A stretch of DNA of 64,000 nucleotides from Sipunculus nudus (taxonomy: Eukaryota > Annelida > Sipuncula > Golfingiida > Sipunculidae): contig CM049310.1 in assembly GCA_026874595.1 (NCBI GenBank), forward strand, positions 27,267,058 to 27,331,057. The letters are read 5' to 3'. The notes beneath the pieces were generated by a model. That model was not told where the DNA came from. It made no database searches and worked only from the letters and a program-made list of their open reading frames with translations. The position numbers were made by a program, and so were the translations under genes. How positions within the stretch are numbered: position 1 is the first letter of the stretch; each line of letters begins with the position of its first letter. Shown piece after piece: positions 14,801 to 23,800 of the stretch.

Positions 14801-17800
14801 ATGTAAAGTTAAGGGAAAACAGAAATTGCTAAAATAGACTTGGGAGCCATTTCTGAGACCTCAAATAATATACTGAAAAAGAAACATGTTACTTACAATC
14901 AACATGGTCCATGAGTACCCGCATACAGGCATCATACAATGTAGGAACAGCTGTAAGCATAAAGAGTACACATATATATACACATACACACACACATATA
15001 TTTATAAACACATACTTTCACTTACTTCTACACATCAGGTCAACATCACATGCAGGAAACCAGATTTATTTCAAATCCACTGGTCCAGTGCTCATCATTG
15101 TGACTATAAATTTGCAAAGTTAGTATTCACTCTTATTAACTATTCATGTTGCCTATTATGATCAAAAAGGTAAAGTATGATATCCCTGATGTGGTGATTC
15201 CTATCTGTTACCAAACAGTACAAAAGGATTTTCTTTTTACGTCATCAAACTGTAAAAGATGCACTCTTATGATAAAGTTGAACTGAAAAATATTCATTAT
15301 GAAAATATCAATTTTCAATATCTCAATAAAGCATTTAAGAACAGTATTTGTATGATTTTTTAATTACCCATTTAGATCTTGACCTTTATATGGTTCAAGT
15401 ACATGACCTTGACCTTGGTGTCACTGAGTGTGTTACCTGATAATGTCCTGTTCTTCTTGCCTGAGTAAACCTGAGTACGTGAGTACTTCTTGAAACCAAT
15501 AGCAGTCCCTGAGTCTGTAAGGAAAGATTAATAAGAAATAAAAGGATCACAGAAAACACCAGATATAAGCCTAAACACAAATCTTTAAAGTAGCTTTTTG
15601 ACCACTGATCACATTTTAAATACATGTTGATTTTGCATATAATAAAACATAACCTAGTTAATCTATGGGTAATGTCAATAACATCAGTATACATTCAACA
15701 GAAATATTTTCATTAGATATACCGGTAGTGCAATAGGCCCAACAAAAAACTTTAACCCGAGGTTTTCATGACCAAAGGTGATCTGTGACCTTGACCGTTA
15801 ACCCCTAAATTATAAAGTAGATTCTAAACCCTCCATATAACACATATATGGAATATGAAAACAATAGGGTGGGTGGTTGTTGAATTATAAAGAGTAATCC
15901 AAAAACTTTAACCTATGGTGAGTTGGGATCTGTACAAATTTTGTTTATTAAGCACTAATTACTGGCCCAAAAAGGTATTGTCACTGTTCATCAGTGTATT
16001 ATATTTAACAAGAATATCTTCATTAGCAATAGAGTAGAGGGCCTTAATAAAAAAAATTTACCCTGACTTGTTCATAAACAATTGGGTGACCTTTGACCGC
16101 CATATCCTAGGATTCATAACTGTTAAACCCCCCCTATACAATACAAATATATGAAATATGAAAGCTATATGGTGAGTGGTTGTTGAGTTATAAAAGAGTT
16201 ACACCAAACCTTTAACCTGAGCTGGGTTAGGATCTGTACAAATATTGTCTAAGTACTGGCCCATAAATTAAAATATGGTAAAATCAAGGTATTGTCACTG
16301 TACATCAGTGTATTATTTTTAACTGAAATGTCTTCTTTAGCAATGGAGAAATGAGCATGCTCATGAACAACTGGGGACCTTGACCTTTGGATCCCTAAAT
16401 CATAGAGGAGATTCCTAAAAATTAAAATCTTCTTATGTTTTATATGAAGATCTAGTGGTAGAGATGCCCAAAAGAAGTCCAAATGCTCTGATTTTTATAG
16501 ATGTTGTTTTGGAAATTTTAATACTGTATAGGACCTAACAGATTTTGCTAAATTTGGCAGGTATTCCAGTCCAGTATCTGTGGAAGAAAGTACCCTTTGC
16601 TAATCTTTACAATTTAAGCAATGTTTGCCATTACTTCCTGCACTGACCTTCCATGTCCGTAGGAAGTTTGTCCGACAGGGCGACCTGGGGCAGCGGCTTG
16701 TAATGTGGCTGAGTCTCAGGTAGTGATGACAAAATATCTTCATGGGTCATCATTATCTTAAAAATAATACAGATTAGAAGCATGAACTTCAACAGTAATA
16801 TACAAAGTCAAACATTCACATGCAAAACATTTTAAAGAGATCTCCTGTTACTTTGCCTGTTAGCATCTTTTTGCAAAAAAATTCAGATTTTGTTGAAATT
16901 CTGTGGAGGGTTAGGATAACATCCAAGGTACAATCCAATACATTTTGGAAATTTGGAGGTTAACTGGATCACCTTAATGATTTTTTAATTCAAATACTTA
17001 TATACTGGGTCAATGGGACAGAGTTCAATTTGTTTGTCCAAGTAAGTGATTATGTTTTCATGATTTTCCCTTTCCCATGTTCATACGAGAAATTCCAATT
17101 CAACCATATGAGAACTTTCACACAGTATCCTAATGTGATTTTTTTCACCCAGGAGTCCTGAGGGACAAGGACAGAGTAATGTTCCATGATTTATGTATGT
17201 GTAAAAATCCTAATAATATGAATGTGAAGAACTGGAAATTCCTTTTCATTATACAGGGTTCCTGTACATCTAGAAGATCAGATTTTCTTGACTTTTCATT
17301 GCCTGTAAAGGCTAGTGTTTGGACCGATGATTGACTATAATCGATGATAAGGCGGCGATCTTGTATTGCCATAATCAGTTACAGAGTTTTACACAGAGGT
17401 TAGGCTTTACAATGAGGGATAGTACGCTTGCATAAAGTTTATGTGCAGAAAATTTAGAACAGATAAAACAGATTCACCCCTTTGTTTACAATATACACAT
17501 GTAGGCTATAGACATAAACTATAAGCAGTCCTATATATTTGGTAGGCCTACATTTAATCGTGAAAACATAGGGAGTGATCATTCAATACTTTTTTAATAA
17601 TATATTCTGCCATTCTATAATTTTTACTATTATTTACTGTGGCATATCTATATTAAATGAATGCAATTATCATAACTTCAAATGTCTTTGAACTTGAGTA
17701 AAATTATCTCTACCTTTACCCAGGTACTTTGAAAGTACCTGGATTTGTATCTAATAACTAATTCACAGTAACTCTTAACCTGTACCTCAATAGTGTCACA

Positions 17801-20800
17801 TGTCCTAGCCCCAATCCTGCCCCCCCCCCCCTCTTGACTTTGCATACTGGAAGAAGCTTTCTCTAGTTGCCTAACAATTAGCAGTACCCATCACATGCAT
17901 GTTTTTTTCATCTTATTTAGTTCATATCCTCTAGTAAATCTTGTATCTGAAATATTTGTCATGACAGTTCATAACCTGGTGTGGCAACAGGATAAGTGGC
18001 TTTGGTAAAATATGTTTTAATTTTCAATGGCTATTTCATAGTTTAAATGTAAAGTAAATGTTTAAATATCACATACCTGTTTGGTGGGTGAAGGCACTTC
18101 AAAAGAACTGTCATTCTTCTGTTTCAAGTCATCTCTTTCTTGTTTGTCCTCTCTGGGTCTTTTAGAACCATGCTTTGAGGAGTCAGTATCTTTGTTTCTG
18201 TGTGAGCTATGTTTGGATGAGCTGCTGCCTTTTTCCTTGTGTGAGCCATGTTTAGATGAGTGAGAGTCCTTCTCTTTATGTGAACTGTGTTTGCTTGATG
18301 AAGAGGATGAATCTCTTTCACGTTTATGGCCGTGCTTCCTATCTTTCTCGCTACGTGTTTTGTCCTTGTGTTTGTCTGAAGAACTAGTCTTGCGTGTTTT
18401 ATCCTGCACTGTCTTGTTTGACTTGTGTGAAGTATTACTAATTTTTGTTTTTTTCTTGGGAGCCCCGGCATCATAGTTCATTAGCTCCTCAAAAGAAAAC
18501 CCACCATTTTCATCAATGTTCTTCTGGTCATCTTCCTCTGTATCTTCCACTTTACGTTTAGAACTTTTCTTGTCAGAATCCTTGTCTTTTGCTTTTTCTT
18601 TATGCCTTGATTTACTCTTATCATCATCAACTTTACGTTTATTTCCTTCACTTCTCTCCCTCTCTGGAGTCCTGTCTTTAATATTCCCTGCTTCATCTGA
18701 GACTTCTGTATGTCCATCACCAGGATCATTATGTTTGTTATTTATGTCAGACTCTTTCCTCTCTTCAATGTGTTTCTTTTCTCTACTACTGGAACCTGAG
18801 GATTTTTCCTTGGACCTGCTTGAATGAGATGACTTGTGACTGTGAGAATGGGAGGACTTATGGCTTTCTTTATCACCGGAGCTTTTAGATGAGCTGTCCA
18901 TGTTTGGTATACGTTCATCCAGATTGGGCATTCTGGTGGACTGGTGAACTTCATTGTATGGGGTCTCAGACACTGTCTCACACTGGACAGAAGAGGAGGC
19001 CAAACTGGATGATACAGTCTTCTTCCATTTAGTAACCAAAGCCTTGGCTGTAGCACCAAGTTCCCCTTCACGTTTACGGAATCCACTGACCACCTTTCCT
19101 ATTCCTGTGGCCTGAACAACAAATCTATCCAACTTTTTATATAATTATATAAAGTATATACATATTAATCATAGATAATTTGTTCACCATATTTATATTT
19201 CTTCCTAATAACATAATTTTATATATATTTAACCACAGACAAAATATAGAGAACAAAATTTAGCAAGAGATGCAATGGTCAAGGCGCTCAGATGAACTTT
19301 GTAAAATTTACCAAATGCAAAATGTACTTATTACTATTTTTTTACATATTAGCATTTGAAAAGCTAAGAGGAATCAGCCTTGCTAATTGGTGATAATCAA
19401 ATACTACATGTGCACTTTTATGGACTACATCAAAGATGCAGAAGCCTCTCTTGGTCAAATACTTGTAAAACAATCTGTATTTCAACTGTGTGAAAGTAAT
19501 ATGTGTTAAAAATACCCACTGGGAATATATGAAACCCTGTAAAATATGGAATAAGGAAGAAAGTGGAGATGAGCTGTTGGATAAATAAACATTTAATGTA
19601 TTAACTGAAATAAAATACTGTAAAAAAATAGAATTGTACACCTTCAAATGAGTATAAGCTAAATCTAATAGGTATATATTGTACTTTGTAATAAACCATT
19701 TTATCATGCAATAGTCAAAAAAAGCTTATGGGCATAAGAGTTATACCAAAGGATATATTTGATAAAAAAATATGTAATTGTAATTAATAATTCTAAAACC
19801 AGTTAAAAGATATGACCAAATTCCAGGAAAGTTTGCCCAAATTCTTGACTGAGTGTCAAATGGTATGCATGGCAAGAGATATTAAGGTCTAATCATTGTC
19901 AAACAACCTTGGTTTAATTTTGCTTTAGCATTCACTATAATAATAATTTTAGACACAGTGAAGTATATATATTTAGATTCCTTAGAATATTCTCTATCAG
20001 ATGATATATATTTAAAAAGTGTAACAGTGTCCAATTTGAAAATTTAAAACTTGAAATGATTTTAAATTGTTTTTTTTTAATTGGATATATCTCAAAATTG
20101 GCATAGGGTATGTTTGTGGAAATAGTATCATTTGAAACTACATACAAATATCTCCAGGCGTTGTTTTGGTTATAAATTAATTGTCTTTTTTTCAAAATGA
20201 ATTTTAAATTTTAAAAAATGTGTGATGTTAACAATACTTATTTCTTTTAAATAACGTATTTCTACTACACTAAAAACGATATAGGAAAAAGAAAAAAACA
20301 CATTTTAGAATACTTGTTGATTTACCTATATGCAAAATTTGAAGACTCTATATTCGATGGTTTTTGAGAAATATTGCTCTGAAGACCGTACAGTCTCCTG
20401 AAATACTGTTTTGAGAAAACGGCAAAAAACTGTTTGGGAAGAGAAATTTCGTTTTGAGTGGAAAACAGGGATATAAGCGCAAGTGACAGTTGTATTTTTT
20501 CACTAAATGTTCCCATGAGAATCAGTTTCAATATATAAATTATAAAATTTAATGGTTTACCAATGTTAAAACAGGATTTTATTAGGCATCATGACAACTG
20601 GAGAACTGTCAAACTAAAGTAGGCGGAGCTTACTGGTCCGAGGGGTCGGTCATCGGTAATCAGGTCATGGGATACCGCGCCGGGGCACACGTCAGGTGTG
20701 AAGTGACTGATAAGAACGATCACTCTGTTTACTATGCGCTCTCATTCAGACCACCATATACCCTAATCCAATTAACAGCTTCTCTCTCCCTCTCACAATT

Positions 20801-23800
20801 ATATATGAGACACTACATAGCTAGCAGCAACACATATTTCTCTCTCATTAGATTTATTTATACCAGTTATATACGCACTAAATCGTGCTGCGGCCGCTCT
20901 TCCTTTACTGATCGTTCTCATAGCTAAGACTCCGGCGCGGTTCACTTCGCAAAATTTGTTAGCAGGCGACGTGGTGGTGTAACTTGGTGCCGCGTTCCTC
21001 TCACAAAATTCATTCGTGCAACGCAGTCCCATATTGCTGCACCACCCTCGGCTTTTATCTACATCCTCCACTAATGATAAATTTCCTTCAGGCATATGGC
21101 ACTGAGGTTGGAACTCCCGGTTGTACTGATTCCATGTTTTCGTTATACTTGACGACTCAGAATCGTCATCTCTGTGTAGTTCATGACGGACACGGGAACC
21201 TTGTGATCAGCAGTATTAGACTGTCTCTCGTTCAAATAGCGAATTTTATCTTCGCTCATTCTACTCTATTTTCTTCGACCCATGACGTTCAGTTTGAAGA
21301 TAGTGTATATTATAGAAGAAGGAATGATGTATTCGGCAATGGTTTTGGCGATGTAATGATGGACCCTGGGAGAAATGTTATAGTGTATAACAGGGTCAAT
21401 ATTACAGAAATAACAATCGGTAAATAAATATTTCTGGGTATATTCTTGGTGCCAGGACCATTACTGGGTGACACACACATAATAGGGCAGTGACATAGAC
21501 ATTATTCGGCGACTGAAGGAGTACTGTTTGTACAGTTAATTCTGGGTTAGGCGTATAGGGGGGACGTGTTTGTATTAATTAGTGCCAATTAGTAAGTGCC
21601 GGTAATAAAGATAAGCTCTTTCCCAGCTGACTGATCGCGGCTTCCCCACGCCTGTCAATCAACCATTTGCCTAATACCACGAGGGCATGGTTAACCAATA
21701 AGCACCTTACACGCTGCTAACTCTTGCCGAGCTGACAGTTGGTCCTGTGTGCACCCCACGTGGGGTTGACATCTGAATTAAAATACTTATTTTTCTAATT
21801 GATACAATATAACCCAAGGAACATGTTTTTGTGAATAGATAGATATAGCAAACATCTATAAAACCAGATGCTTTCCAGAAAAATGTAATTTTCATGATTT
21901 TTGACGATGATAAGACCTTAATGGAAAGCTCCACACTTTTACAGCAATACATCACTTTGTGGGCACAATATAATGTGTACTTTAATCATTGTAACCCCTT
22001 GTGATACATTACATAATATTGCATCCTGTTGGGGGGGTGGGGAGGGGGGGGCAGGGGGGGGGGGGGAGGGGGGGCCGAGAAGAAGGGAAGCCAAGCTGGA
22101 CCATGAGGAAGCCTGCTAAGCTGCCTAGAGTGTGGAGTGATTACATAACACATGTAAGGGCTGCATCACCCACTACACAACAATGTTAAACTGGGCTGAT
22201 GTAAACAATACCTGACATGTTGTCTAAAAACTTAAATAAAAGCAAATCTTTTCAATTAATTCTTTTGAAATTACAGATTTTTCAAGATTAAATCTGTATG
22301 TATGCATGCTGTGAAATTAAATCATCAGTAAGTACAGGAAAAAAACGTGCTGTGGCCAAATTTGGACAAAATTTAAGGTATTGATTTTTTTATTTGGACT
22401 AATAACTTTAAAGATTTGCAAAATTCTCATCTAATTTTTGGTATACACCTTGATCTTGATTAAATAAATTTATTTCCCTGAAAAGTCTCTAGCTTCAGCA
22501 ATTCTCATGTTAAGTGAGAAAATACATTTCCTGATTTTTTATAAAGTGCATTATGTTCAGGCCTATAACTTCAAGAAATTACACAATTCTGACTAAATTT
22601 CTAGTATGTATATAGATATGTATAGAGGAATGATTATATTTAATATGATCAATATCAGATCAATAATTTTGATATTAGGCAGTCTTGATGTGTAACAATG
22701 GGTTTTTAATGGAAAATTTAGGTTTTTCCTTAATATCTGAAGGAATGAAGTCCTAGTGACCCAATTTTCTTTATGGTAGGAGATTTTTGGGACATCTAAC
22801 TGTATAATGAATTTTGGATTCGTAGGTCCAACAGTTTCAAAACATGCCCTATAAAAAGGGATGCCTGGACGCCCATTTGGACGACAGACAAAGGACCATG
22901 ACTATAGTTTATAGTCAGCTGAACTAACAAAACAGACACATGGATATAGAAACTTACTGAGAACATGCTCAATATTATCTTCATTAACAATATTATTTTA
23001 CCTGAAGAAGGTCCAGTGTGACTTGCAGCCTATCCAATTTGTCCAAGGCATGCTTAATCTAAAACCAAGAAAGATGTTTTAAAAAAGTTGCATGAACACT
23101 AAACATGATGATGATATCAATCTGAAGGAAGAAAGTTACCTCTATAGTTCTGTTAAGTTGTGTGTGTACATGTTACAGTCAATGTGTAAAATCTGTCAGT
23201 AAGTGAACTGAATTCACTCAGGCAATTTATAAAAATGACTGAATTTTCAGGCATTTTTCAAATTGACCATAAAATCATTCAGTTTATTTGACACTAATTG
23301 AATCAATATAAAACAGTCTTTTGCTTCACATTTCTCATTACTGTGAAACAGACATTGTCAAATAGTATAACCAGCTAAGTCTGAGTAAACTTTATGCCAG
23401 TATGCCTGTTTCTTCTTTCAAGGCTATTTATGAAGAATGCTGATCAAATAGTAAAATACACAGTCTCATGGGGGTAACAAGAATCATATAGTTGAAACAT
23501 GCACAGTTATAACATAATGAAATATGCATACTTTTTTACAACTCATATGACTAAACCTTTGCTTATTTAAGAACCAGAATCAAGTCAAATGGAAGCTTTT
23601 GATTATATGAAACATTAAATGTGTAATAATATGTGAAATTTATGATGAAGTAGGATAAAGGATAACCAAATATGGCTTAATTTTGTGAAAGCTACCTGGC
23701 AAAGCAATGCTCCAGCCTGGGTTCTACCCAGGTGAAACCTAGACTGGGTAAAAAAGGTTTTACCCTGATATTACCCAAGATTCCTAGGTTTAACTCCTAA

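Larger units (their letters stand above)
19112..23001 (-). other. ELOA intron 2
   Basis: The longest ELOA intron. 19112-20580 is very AT-rich with nothing recognised. 20590-21770 is a distinctly GC-richer segment. 22028-22076 is a G-rich tract. 22185-22930 is a family B repeat. Confidence 0.6.

Noticed and set aside
18081-18827. Plus-strand Ser/Leu-rich frames opposite ELOA exon 3
   Set aside because: Antisense shadows of the Lys/Ser-rich linker; exon 3 has the better evidence.
20799-21095. Minus-strand 98-codon frame with several Cys
   Set aside because: No recognisable domain, overlaps an opposite open frame, and no splice or promoter evidence.
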